Shown here: positions 36,196-46,662 of the stretch, one piece after another
Numbering within the stretch: the first letter of the stretch is position 1
Layout: the number at the start of each line of letters is the position of its first letter
Source of the DNA: Daedaleopsis sinensis
Taxonomy: Eukaryota; Basidiomycota; Agaricomycetes; Polyporales; Polyporaceae
Length of the DNA: 64,000 nucleotides
Direction: 5' to 3'
Assembly (NCBI GenBank): GCA_033807695.1
Contig: CM066305.1
Coordinates: forward strand, 2,418,001 to 2,482,000
Notes under the pieces: model-generated
Seen by the model: the letters and a program-made list of their open reading frames with translations, nothing else
Database searches by the model: none
What the model was told of the DNA's origin: nothing
Made by a program: the position numbers and the translations under genes

Positions 36196-36940
36196 TGTTG
36201 AGTCCCGTTCCGCCTGTGCTCGATGGCATAGTCACTTACGTGTTTGGAAGTTGGGCATGCGAATGCACCTTACGTGGATTCGCGTGGAGGCTCCGACTGA
36301 TCCCGGCCTCAAATACGATGCTTCCTGACTTAACGCCGGACCAACGGTCTGGATTCCCTTCCCTGGATAACAGCGCACGTAGATGAGGGTGGGGGGTCCC
36401 TGTCGATGTTTTCGTTGATCTATTGAACTGATAGTTCCGGTTTCACGCCAAACGCCCATCTATATGCTGGGATCGAAATAAAGCAAATCTTACGAACCAT
36501 TTCGTCGACTGCCAAAGGCAGCATCCCCCTCCCTTTCCCGCCGCCCCAACGACAACTCCTACTCTCGCCCCCCCCTGATAGCACTGTGGTCCATTCTGTT
36601 CCCTCGTCGTTGCTTCCACGCGTCGCATCCTCAGACATCCCGTTGTAAGAGTACGCCGCGCTCGCCTTTACTAAGATAGTGACTGACATGGGCTCCCGGT
36701 CTACAGAGTCGATGCGATGCCAAATACAATACGAATACGAAGACCCGCGATTATGAGCCACGCTTCCGTGCAGTGCGAGGAGCTTTGCATATTGTACGTC
36801 AGTGCTCGTGTATATCACTACCCCATTCCATTTCGTTCTATGGATCAATCCTCGTCGTGGAGCGGTGGCTGCGTTTCCCCTCTGGTTTCTAACGAATTTG
36901 TAGACGGAACGATCAAATCGCAGCGCTCACGGTCGATGCC
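36196..36940. other. Upstream region of kinase and of F-box-like copy 3
   Basis: Must contain the first kinase exon(s). A minus-strand stretch (36848-36420) encodes KWNGVVIYTSTDVQYAKLL and ends IWHRIDSV before a possible donor; it weakly resembles the segment at 51217-51020. Not enough for a gene call. Confidence 0.35.
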
Positions 36941-37975
36941 ATGGATCTTCAGACGATGTCGTCGTGGAAGTGGACGTGTCGTGCAGCCTACTACCAAGTT
37001 CTTGCCGGTCACAAACGAGAGCTCGCCAACCGTCTACGAGTGTTCGTCCTGCGGCCTGTGTCGTTCCTCAGTCTAGTCACAGACTGCAGGGCGGTGATAG
37101 GCGGTGAGGTCGCGCTGGCCTTCATTTTACGCGACACCACTTTTAGTGCCGGCTCCTTGGACGTGTACGCCGCCAACATCGGATTCGAACTCCTTGTGGA
37201 TCATCTCGCAACGTGTCCCATTTTTTCTCCTGGTGTTCGCTTCATCGGGTTTCAAGACTTGGAGAGTCAACACGGCACAATTCGCGGGTTTCGTCGTCGG
37301 GCTGCGTTCGAGGGGATCGCAGGTCACCCCATCAACGTATACGAGTCGACAACCATGAGTCCGTGCACCCCTATCAGTCGCTCATGGACGACCGCTCTCA
37401 TGAATTTCGTGAGCGAGCACGCGTTCGGCTCTGCATATTTCCCTTTGACCATCCGACGTCGCGCGCTGGTCTCAGACATCGCATACGCGAAGTTGTCGAG
37501 AATGGAGATGGCGACCCTTCGAAGACTGGAGTCCGTGAGATACTCGTTCGCCGGCTATCCGACCGAATGGCCAGAATACGTCTCCCCTGGTCCATCCTCC
37601 CCGCCACGCGTACCGTCGGCTATGCCGTGTATGCGCAGATTTTTTGCCTGCCCGGATCAAGGACGTTACTTCGGGGACCGCGGGTCAGTCGTTCGTTTGA
37701 TTGACCCCCTCCAGCAAGGGTACGATTACCTCCTGGAACGCTTCATGCCCCCGTTCGGACACATGCCCGTGTGGCGCCTGTGGAACTCAAACATATGCGA
37801 TGGCGGTTGCTCGTTCACCGACAACATCCTCACGAGAGGCATCATCTCTATCACCATGCTACCGGCGCACACACCCTCTGTCTTTCGCGTACGCGGACGA
37901 CCCTGCGAAGACTCCCACCTATCCCTTTCCGCTCCCTTCTCCTCGACCCTGCGCATGCGCTTCTGTACGCCGTGA
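36941..37975 (+). CDS. F-box-like protein with degenerate nucleotidyltransferase-like core, copy 3
   Basis: ATG 36941 (MDLQTMSSWKWTCRAAYYQV) aligns residue for residue with the start of copy 1, so the two share either this start or a missing 5' exon with the rest of the F-box. Core: AVIGGEVALAFILRDT, GSLDVYAANIGFELL, INVYESTTMSPCTPI, TTALMNFVSEHAFGSAYFPL, TIRRRALVSD. Distal motif: CMRRFFACPDQGRYFGDRGS. The acid positions are SLD and INV, so one catalytic Asp at most is kept. The last 50 residues are low-complexity and may be non-native sequence read after loss of the original stop, or a normal tail. Between the kinase (minus) and copy 4 (plus). Function unknown. Confidence 0.6.
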   Translation: MDLQTMSSWKWTCRAAYYQVLAGHKRELANRLRVFVLRPVSFLSLVTDCRAVIGGEVALAFILRDTTFSAGSLDVYAANIGFELLVDHLATCPIFSPGVRFIGFQDLESQHGTIRGFRRRAAFEGIAGHPINVYESTTMSPCTPISRSWTTALMNFVSEHAFGSAYFPLTIRRRALVSDIAYAKLSRMEMATLRRLESVRYSFAGYPTEWPEYVSPGPSSPPRVPSAMPCMRRFFACPDQGRYFGDRGSVVRLIDPLQQGYDYLLERFMPPFGHMPVWRLWNSNICDGGCSFTDNILTRGIISITMLPAHTPSVFRVRGRPCEDSHLSLSAPFSSTLRMRFCTP

Positions 37976-38636
37976 CAAGTTCATCAGGCGCGAAGCGCGG
38001 AGGGTTTGTTCCAGAAGGCCTCGCGTATACGACTGTCTTCGGGCAGAATAGTTCGGATCCTCTCCCTTGGGACACGTGTATCCAGTGTAGTCAGTTCCTG
38101 CGGACGTGCGACATGAATGAAGCTTAATGCCGCTGCCCGACCCCATAGAATACTCTGCAACTCCATCGGACGCACCCAGGGTGGGTTGAGGCACTAATCG
38201 TCGGTCGGAATTAGGGTGTTGAGAGGGCGCTCCGTCCTAGTGCTGCGGCTTCGATTCCGTGCCATGATTGACATCGCACGCAGCGCCGTATATTGTGCCT
38301 CGCGCCGGGAGATTGTAAGGGTATGAGTGATGCTCGTCTGGCAGGGTGGGGACGACGTCCTTCAAACGTTCTACGACCATATGTTGCCGCTCTGTGTCGT
38401 CCATACTTGCTCTGTAGTGTGCATGTCTCCCACTGCCTGCACTCGCGACACAGCTAGTTGAAGTCTCCGCTCGCGACACAGCTAGTTGAACTCTCCACTC
38501 GCTATCCATGATTGCCGAGTTGTCTCTACCTTCGCTTCCTACTACCTCGGCCCTTGGGAATGCAGCTCGTTGCGTGGGCGACATAGAAGGCCCGCTAAGG
38601 TGTGTGCACCGAAATGGTGGAGTTGCTCTGCATTAA
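37976..38636. other. Spacer between copies 3 and 4
   Basis: No gene supported. Contains the 28-bp tandem duplication at 38442-38502. The frame of copy 4 is open back to 38486, but nothing there is recognisable. Confidence 0.4.
38442..38502. repeat. 28-bp direct tandem duplication
   Basis: Two adjacent 28-bp units (38442-38469 and 38470-38497) beginning CTCGCGACACAGCTAGTTGA differ at two positions; a third unit starts and stops after 5 bases. Short replication-slippage type repeat upstream of copy 4. Confidence 0.85.
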
Positions 38637-39490
38637 TGCGTGTCAGCCTTCCACAGGACATACTCTTCCACATAGTCGACAACAGCTGCGTCCACCTGCT
38701 GTTGCGGTGGCGCCGTACCTCGAGAGCATTCTACTCGGCCTCGGCCGTCGCGCTGCGGCGTAGATACCTCGAATGTCTTTCGCCATTCGTCGACGACTTG
38801 AGCATGTTCGACGACGTGCTGCGAAAGCATGGCGCCGTCATCTCGGGATCCGTGGCCCTCCACTTCTTCCTTTCATGCGAGGTGTGGCGTCCTCGAGACC
38901 TCGATATCTACGTCCCGGACCATACGTTCGACTCTTTCGTCGCTGCAGCGAAATCTCCTACAGGTCTCCGGTTTGTGTCCCACACTCCGCCGCCACAGCG
39001 TTCCTCATCGTCTGCGCAACCACCTTTTGGACTTGTGAAGGACATCAAACACTTCCGCACCCCCACAAACCGCTCAGTCGATGTGATCCGCAGTCCCAGT
39101 CGTAGTCCTCTGACTCCGCTTCATGGATTCTGGTCGTCCTTGGTCAAGAATTTCCTCACTCCTGACGGCGCCGCATGCGCGTTCCCGGGCTCGACTATGG
39201 ACCGTCGGGGCGTCGTTAAGCTTACCCCTCTGAACGTCAGGGATCGACGAGCAATCTCGAAGTATAAGGCTAGGGGGTTCACGTTGACACGGGATGAATG
39301 GTGGATGGAAGCGGGAGACACATATGCCAGTGTCCAGCGTTACTTCGGGGACAACCATACCCTCGTCATCCACTTCCGAACTCTTGTCGACGACCCGGTT
39401 CCTACCTTTCCTGTGGTCAACACCACTTCGGGCTGGTACATGACCCAGCCTTACCCCCCACCCACGGTGAGTCTTGATCGCAACGCATAA
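38637..39490 (+). CDS. F-box-like protein with nucleotidyltransferase-like core, copy 4 (motifs retained)
   Basis: ATG 38637 begins MRVSLPQDILFHIVDNSCVH, a recognisable F-box-like start (LPxDI.F.IVD) continuing HLLLRWRRTSRAFYSAS. The core has the nucleotidyltransferase-fold signature: VISGSVALHFFL (GS), then RDLDIYVPDHTF (DxD), then RSVDVIRSPSRSPLTPL (third Asp). Unlike its three local paralogues it keeps all acid positions. It then shares LVKNFLTPDGAACAFPGSTM and QRYFGDNH with them, but lacks the Cys pair before RYFGD. A donor-like GTGAGT at 39467 suggests that a short last exon may follow. The pattern supports a fold assignment, not a substrate. The F-box would make it an adaptor for ubiquitin ligation, by family analogy only. 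Confidence 0.6.
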
Positions 39491-40266
39491 CAGTCATGTT
39501 GACGATGCACTCCTTAGTTCGATGCATATGATAAGTCGCAATCTTTCCTTCAGTCGTCGCGCGGAGAGGATGGTAGTGGGTGGTGAGACAGGTTATCTAC
39601 GAGCTGTAGCATAGATTGCTCGACAGGATTGTCCGCTCTAAACTATTGCGTCTCTGCTGATTACACGACGCCGCCGAAACATTCGCCGCTAATTGTGTTG
39701 AATTTGCCTGCTACGGCTGCCTACCTGTCGTTCGCACTTCAGTATTAGGCTGTCTGTTCGCTTTCGTAGTGGACACATGGGTCAGTCCGGTGTCCGTTCC
39801 AAGAATAGGCCAGGAGAAGCGTAACGTCCATTATTATCGCGGGAAAGTAGATAGAATTCGGCTTCGGGTGGACGTAAGTGCTGTAGGCCCTGCGAAGCAA
39901 ACGCATAACCCTGCTGGTTCCTGTGGTTCTCAGACTGGACGTTCTACTCGGACTACGTGAAACCTGGAATTTTTATCAGAAGTGATTGACATTGCTCCGC
40001 TTCACCCTGCAGTTCGCGGTAAGGGTCGACCGCAATCTAACCCGTACGGTCTGGAATCAATCTGTGTTGGTTGATTCTCCGGGTGTAGAGGGGTGACAAA
40101 TTTCTCTACCGGCCATGGCCGCCGTTTCTTAGCCCCATGCATTACTGCGTGGTACCGGCATGACTGCGGATATAGGGTATAGTGCGAGGAAAATGGTTCT
40201 TTAATACCGTTGCTCATCTGAAATACTAACTCGCCACCAGTACGCGGTGCCACTCCATTGGACACT
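39491..40266. other. Spacer
   Basis: 776 bp without a supported gene; upstream region of the Cys-cluster gene. Confidence 0.4.
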
Positions 40267-41637
40267 ATGTCTCACAGTCGCAAGGTATGCACCTCCATCA
40301 CCCACGTCCTTCACGTACCTACACCACGGTGCTCTCGCAGCTCCCTCCAATCAGAGAAATACTGGGGTTACAACTGGACCTTCCCCTCGTCTACCGCAGG
40401 CATGCTTGCTACCCATGCATCGTAGCATCCGTGATAGTACGCAATTTAATCATATTCGCGCACCCATGAGACAACGTCGTGCGTCTACTGATGGCCTGCA
40501 CCGGGCGTTCGCAGTGCTACGGATTAGACGGCATGACGTGTGCTCGCTGTCGAGCCATCGATCGGCGTTGCGACCGCGGACCCGTGACGATAACATCTGG
40601 CATGCTCTCGGGGCTACGGGATTTTCCAAGCAACGACGGTCTGCCTGTCTCGGCGGGCGAGGATGCTGGAAGAAACTTGCGCTTGGCATGGGGGGGTTTG
40701 GTGTCGACCGGCGGCGCTGCTAATAATGAGCGCGAGGTGAGTCGTTTGCCATTGGTCACGGTGTTGGTCTATTTGCCTACGGAGAAGGACAGGCGATGAA
40801 CTTCTTCGATGTGCTGGGTACATGTCCACCCTCCCGCGTCGTGTGCGCTCCCGTGGAGGGAATCCAGTATGCTATGTCGTCGAACACTGTTGTACCGGTG
40901 AGTCTCACAACTGTTTGTGGTCCGATGCACATCATCTGACCTACCAGGGCTACTGGCGTGTGCGTCGGGAAATCTAGAACAACCCCGAGCGGACAGTTTC
41001 GAGGATGGGCACCCGTGCGCATACGTCCCAGTCTCCGTCCGGCGCGTCTACTTATGTGTGTGACGATCGAGGAGACGGGAGTATCTCCCAATCGCGTGTC
41101 GCGACGACAGGCTTAGGCCGAGGTTCGGGTTCGGAATCGACTTGTCTCAATCCACGCGATGGTGCGTCCCGTATACCATCGTATTCGGGGAATTGGTCAG
41201 GAGAGCCTTTCCCGTCTGCCCTCTGGAAGCTGGCATCCGTGGCTGTTTCTTCGTCTGTCGCCGGTAGCACCGGCACCGCCGCTTCTGGAGGCGAAGGCAC
41301 ATATTCATCGTATGCGAATCCGGTGAGTCTGTCGATGAGTTGCGCGTTATTCGAGGTCATGAATTGCGTGACTCACTTCTCTACGACAGACCGCTGGCCC
41401 GCGCCACCCTACGTCCGGGAGAGGTCCAGCTTCTTCGACTGATTCGCCATCAGTGCGCAAGTCGTCGGGGCGTAACCGCCCGCGAACGACGGGGCTCTCC
41501 GGAAGTCAAAGTCTGCGTGGTAGGATGACTTGTTGCATATGTGGTGCGGTCTGAGCCGTATTGACCCATTCGGTACAGCTTCAGACCGTCGCCGGATCTC
41601 TATCAAACGGGCACATGGACGCGGAATTGTCCTTTGA
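40267..41637 (+). CDS. Cys-cluster (Zn2Cys6-like) Ser-rich protein, 332 aa
   Basis: Seven exons (40267-40284, 40355-40430, 40471-40736, 40793-40897, 40978-41322, 41390-41519, 41579-41637) join in phase to exactly 333 codons with TGA. The start is MSHSRK followed by a basic, Pro-rich stretch. A cysteine cluster spans the third exon: CTGRSQCYGLDGMTC then ARCRAIDRRC, that is C-x5-C-x7-C-x2-C-x6-C. The second half fits the fungal Zn(II)2Cys6 binuclear cluster (C-x2-C-x6-C), the first half does not fit it exactly. A Gly/Ser/Thr-rich region follows and the C-terminus is basic (SDRRRISIKRAHGRG). No fungal-specific transcription factor domain is present, so it is shorter than classical zinc-cluster regulators. 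A DNA-binding role is possible, not shown. Confidence 0.6.
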
Positions 41638-42697
41638 ATCGATCTAGGTCAGCACGAACATGTACCGTCGCTGGTTTGTATACGATTCACCTTCACATAG
41701 ATATCGCTGTGCCGTCTAAAGTCGAAGTCGAAGATGCTTCTGTACGATATACTGAAGTATAGTCTCTTGCTTGCGCATGCGTATGTGGTTCTGGTATTGT
41801 GCCACTGTGCCGCGGCCGGTATTGTATAAGTAGTAGATATCGCACGCCTGTATATCTATTTGCGCTAGGAGGATCGGCCCGAACCGCGCATCATGTGACG
41901 GAGATGACAAAACTCGAACTCAAAATGTCATCGGTTTCTCACGCGTGCCGTGGTTTGTTCTAGTATGGCCGTCGTGCATCTTGCTGCTGTGTGCACCACT
42001 CGCTACCATGTAACCTTCGAATCCCCCCCTCTCCCCCCCCTCGGTCAATAGAAACACGCCAAAGCTGCCGCGAAGTAGTTGCACCTCAAACAGCAAAGAG
42101 TCCGTCTTTCGTGTCGCTAGACGTTTATGGTGAGGATTTGAATATGTTCCAAATGTGCCGCGAACTTTCGTGATGACAATCTGTTATTCACATTTTCGCT
42201 GCCAGGTCGATTGCTTCTGTGGAGGAGGATCGGCTGCTCACAGGTCGTTTGCATGGGGTTACCTCCTGCCACATGGTTCCATCTCGCATTCCAATGATAA
42301 TAACCTTAGTTGAGACCCGAACTGAACGTGATAGCTGTGTCAGTTCTCACCCTCCTTCCCCGCAGATGCATGTGCGCAGCACACGAACAGCAACTTAGCG
42401 GTGCGAGATTGATGATGCGAGCTTGGCGGCTGCCAACTAATTCAAGGTCCACGTCGCCCGACGTTCACTTCCATCGGTACGTACAAGTTCATTCGCATTC
42501 GCATTTGGCAGTTGGCTAACAGGTTCCGGCGACGTGCAAGGCATGCGCGCCGCCGGTGAAGCTTCTAGTAATCAGACGGACAAGACCACGCGCAGCATCT
42601 TTGATGACTGCGGACTATTGTGTAAGCTGTTGACGCGGATACATCACGAATGTTCGGACAAATGGCCAACGTGGACTTACCTGCTCGTGCGTCGACC
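41638..42697. other. Spacer
   Basis: 1.06 kb. C-rich run CCCCCCCTCTCCCCCCCC near 42023-42040. No coding exon supported. Confidence 0.4.
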
Positions 42698-44307
42698 TCA
42701 TCGTCTGTAGACGATGCGACGCTTGCGTAGCTTTGACTTCACGTTATCCATATCTTCGCCCTCGGAACGAGCGGAGTCATTGGTGCCGCTCGGGGTTGGA
42801 AGCGGTCCTTCTTCAATCGCACTGTCGCTCCAATTCAATGACTCGTCGGTCGGAGGCGATAACGAGGACGAGCTCGCGCGGGTGAGCTGCGGTGTCATGT
42901 TCCTTCCGCGGATTTCATCATTCCCCATAGATCTTCTTACGTCGACCGGTGCGTCGGCTGGCCCGGCATCGTCTATGTCCATGCTGTCGGACGGCAACTC
43001 GGACCTGATTTGTTCTGGTGCGGCGTGAACGAAACATTCATGTAAGTTCGCAGCTCGACGCATGTATAGCGATTATAGACTGACATACCCTCTCTCGTCG
43101 GAACGACCGCGACGTCTCCCTGGAATTCTTTGATAGGAGATGGGTTCTGGACTGTTTCCGCGTGGGGTATAGCCCGTGTTTCTAAAGGCAGTTCCTCTAT
43201 TTCCCAGTCGTCTCGGTCGTCTGGCAAGAGAGCACCTCAGATAAGCACATGTAAGTCGTTTAATTGGGGCGTCGGACCTTCCAAAGCCTCACCGGCACGA
43301 AGCGCCTGACGAAAGGGTGGATGCAGGACGACCATATTATCTGCACCGGCAGTTGCAGGCACGTTGCCTTCGGAAGCGATGCGGACCACGTCGATCAGGG
43401 CATAGGTTGGATACCAGTCACGGTGCCCGATGATATACGATATGCTGAATGTTAGTGCGACTGCGTCGCCACGGACAAGTCTCGGGGGGTTGCATTCGGC
43501 TATGTTCTTGAGGATTCGACCTTCGTATCCGAACACGGCAGGGCGAGATGGATTCGCTCGGTAGTTCCGAGACCGCCGGTCGGCCTCCTTCACCCAGTCG
43601 TGGAGGTGCCCGGGAGGCTCGCCCTTCCATTCGTTGTCGCGCAGTTTCAAGAACATAGGAACGCGCATCCAGAACCGGTTCGTTCCGCTAGGGCCGCTAC
43701 CGGATTGCCACACTCTCCTTGGTTTGCGCTGGGGGAGGTTGAAACCCGGAACCGTTTCCATATACGTGTCGATCATCTGTGGATGTGGCTTCATACCCCG
43801 AGTTTGAGCTCGCATCAATATAACGCGACCTACGAATTGTGTGCCGAAGAGTCCGGGATCTTGTGACGTATCGAAAGAATACGAGTAGTTGCACTTGAAG
43901 CTCGCATTGCGTTCGCTAGACAGTGGTGAGTTCCCATTCCACATGATATGTTGTGGACCTCACAGTCTACTCATCTCCGAGCTAACGTTCTTGTCTTCTT
44001 CCGGATCCATCAAGTTACCTGTTTCGACCGGATCGGAGCTCGCGAATATCGCAGCGTAACTAAATATAGCAGGTACGTCTTCGCCCGCCCGGCACAGCTG
44101 GGGGTGGGTTTCGCTTCAGAATGGATAACGATTGCGTAGTAGGTTTAGAATGCCACGCACCACCCATTCTACCGGCCCCGTGCGGCGCGCCTCGAAGAGT
44201 CGGTTCGGCGAGTTAATGCTCGTACACGCCGTCTCCAGCGGTATATCAGTATGACGAAGTGGACGGCTCTTCCAAGCCTCCACGGCAGCGCGGACAGAGT
44301 GAGCCAT
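42698..44307 (-). CDS. Conserved hypothetical protein, 455 aa, five exons
   Basis: Exons 44307-44161, 44097-43964, 43915-43278, 43220-43089 and 43014-42698 join in phase to 455 codons plus stop. The N-terminus is helical (MAHSVRAAVEAWKSRPLRHT, then NSPNRLFEARRTGPVEW). The middle is Trp- and aromatic-rich and appears globular (FLKLRDNEWKGEPPGHLHDW). A beta-rich module follows: VFGYEGRILKNI, then RLVRGDAVALTFSISYIIG, then DWYPTYALIDVVRI. The last 150 residues are acidic and Ser-rich, ending in a basic cluster (KSKLRKRRIVYRR). I do not recognise a named domain. The gene stands alone between the Cys-cluster gene and a frameshifted remnant. Five compatible splice junctions make the model strong; function is unknown. 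Confidence 0.65.
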
Positions 44308-45204
44308 ATGATCGCGGCACGTATCGCAGGCAAAGATCTCGGGGGCATAACATGCGCTTACCGAAACTTAGTCCCCGTATATATAGGCAAGACCACGCGC
44401 TACGCTCTACAATTTTGTCGCGGTGTCGGATTCAATGAAATGACAAGTTGGGGCGGTTACTTACTTGGACAGTCGGCCGGCTGACGAACGCAGTACAGCA
44501 GCATCGGTACGTTCTCTCGGGTTCATCTGCCTTGTACTGTCGTGTTCCTGAACTTGTCGGTCTATCTGCTTCGGAAGTCAAGACGGCGAATGTTCAACCA
44601 CAGGAACGCACACGCGCACACACGTCAGAGTCTAACGTGTCGTTGCCAAACGTATTACAACCCTCGTACGAACTCTGTCCCGGTATGTCGACTGATATGC
44701 ATGTGCCTTGACTGTCTCGACTGACCCCTTGCGCGAAGATCGTTCCTTGAAACGTATGACTGATGAACATTCATCATATTGTACTGCGTTTCAGGCTGGG
44801 ATCCGAGGCCAGATATGTCGGTGTGACGTGCACGTGCGAGCGAATCATATGGTACCTTCGGGGTGCTTGCTCGGATGAGCAAGAAGAAGCCCGCTCTCAC
44901 TCTACACCCATAACGTCCCGCCCTAGTCTATCGACAGCGCTTTACTGGGTAGTGCTGCGTCGCATTTATCCACGACGTTGTGTCTTCGTCGTTGAACAGT
45001 GGGCAACAAAGTATCTGCCGCCGCATCCGGATTGGAGACCCCGACATGCCGACTACGCGTTCGCAGGTGTGTCTAGAATAAAAGACATCATGCTATCCAC
45101 GATCAGTTGACGACCATAAACCAGCGCTGCCGCGTGATACGGTCGCAGCTATTCCACTCGCGACCATTTGCGCTTGCGCATTGGAACAAACGAAATAGAC
45201 GAGC
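44308..45204. other. Spacer
   Basis: 0.9 kb. Overlapping open stretches on both strands but no conserved segment. Nothing supported. Confidence 0.35.
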
Positions 45205-45724
45205 ATGCCGTCAGGCAAGTGCTGCTCCATGACTCCGCAATTTGTACTGCTCGGGCTGACGGCAGCAGCGCAAAGGTCGCGGTCCTCTGACCGCCTTGAT
45301 ATACAGCGTTTCTGGGACACGTTCTCGACCGTTCTTGATATCCAGGCCGCGAGAAGAGGACCTGTACGACCTGCGCAGGTGGCTTCAGAGCCTAGATTTG
45401 CAGCGTTGGTTTCCCTATGGGTTCCAGCTACAGCGCATCACGACGATTCCGACGACCAACTTCAAGTTGACAAACGATTACACTGTGCTCTGGCCGTCGG
45501 ATTCTACGAACTCGCCCGTCAACAGTTCTATCCTCAATGTCGCTGGCATTCAAGCTCAGGGGAATGTCGTAGTTCTCCGACACGGCTTCTGTGGGGCCCT
45601 CGACGTGACGAACGTTACTGCGTCTGAGCGTCGATTCGTCGATCTCATCGTCCAAAGGTTGGGGCCATATCTCATCTCAAACTCCCTCGCTGACGACAGA
45701 ACAAGGCATTTTGATTCTCGATAG
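45205..45724 (+). pseudogene. Hypothetical gene with apparent frameshift
   Basis: Two overlapping plus-strand frames each look protein-like over half their length. The first (ATG 45205 or 45229) reads MTPQFVLLGLTAAAQRSR then RLDIQRFWDTFSTVLDI. The second, shifted by one base from about 45340, reads EEDLYDLRRWLQSLDLQRWF, IPTTNFKLTNDYTVLWPSD and AGIQAQGNVVVLRHG to a TAG at 45722-45724. No intron with usable borders can join them over so short a distance, so a one-base indel is the simplest explanation, either a real lesion or an assembly error. No domain recognised. Confidence in the frameshift is moderate because no homologue was compared. Confidence 0.4.
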
Positions 45725-46662
45725 CGGTCGGTACGGCGGTGGGGGAGTCGAACGGCCATCCTCTTGAGTGACCAGAACGTGAGTGGTTGGCATTGTAACC
45801 TGACATTCATAACATTGTACTGACTAGTGTGTGTAAGCTGTCCACGTTATGTTGTATTGGCCCGCAGCGTCGGAACTCAACATATATTCAATATAAGCAC
45901 CTGTGACAGCCACCGCGCCTACGCGAATATGCGTGTCGCCTTGAAATAGCTAGCAAGTCCGCTCCGTGCCGCCGGCTCCTGATAGAGTTTAATGGGATTA
46001 GCCTCCGCACAGGGTCCGTGCAAACAATCGGAGGATTATTGGAGCATGTCGACGACGGTCGTCACTGTTTCACGTCAGCAGCGTTGGCAATGCCATCAGG
46101 CTGCTACTGACCAACTACATGTGTGATGGTTTCATGATCGCGGTTTATCATTTGTCTGAATGACCTGCTACAGTTGGAACCCACCGCAAGCTGATGAACT
46201 TCGGCCACATAAGGCCCGCGCATGCCGATTCCAGTCGGTAGCACTGCCGGGGTGTTAGTATTTGTGAGGATGCGTGCCTGTATGATCGTCGAATATCACC
46301 ATCGTCGGTGGCTCCGCTTCCCACTGCCCGTGAGGGACGTGGCATAACAGCGATGGTGAGTAATGTGTGAATCGGAAACAGTTCAGACGTACATCTTTGC
46401 TCATGCGATTCGCTAGAACCTGGACCGCGGACGAAGCCAAAGGATGCACCGGTGCCTGGTCGCGGAAAGTGCAGCGAGCTTCGAACCAATTATCCCCGTA
46501 CGTGTCGACGTCCGTGCTTCGCCCTGTCGTTTCAGCTGTTCACGCTTCACTTGGCGGTAGAGACAAGGTACATAGTTTGTGCCGTATCCTCGTCGAGTAC
46601 AAAAGCATGGCCGATTTCTCATGCGCACTGTACAACACGCCATCTAAGAACATCGCACACAC
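45725..46662. other. Spacer upstream of RNR large subunit
   Basis: 0.94 kb. No coding exon supported; promoter region of the RNR large-subunit gene by position. Confidence 0.4.
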
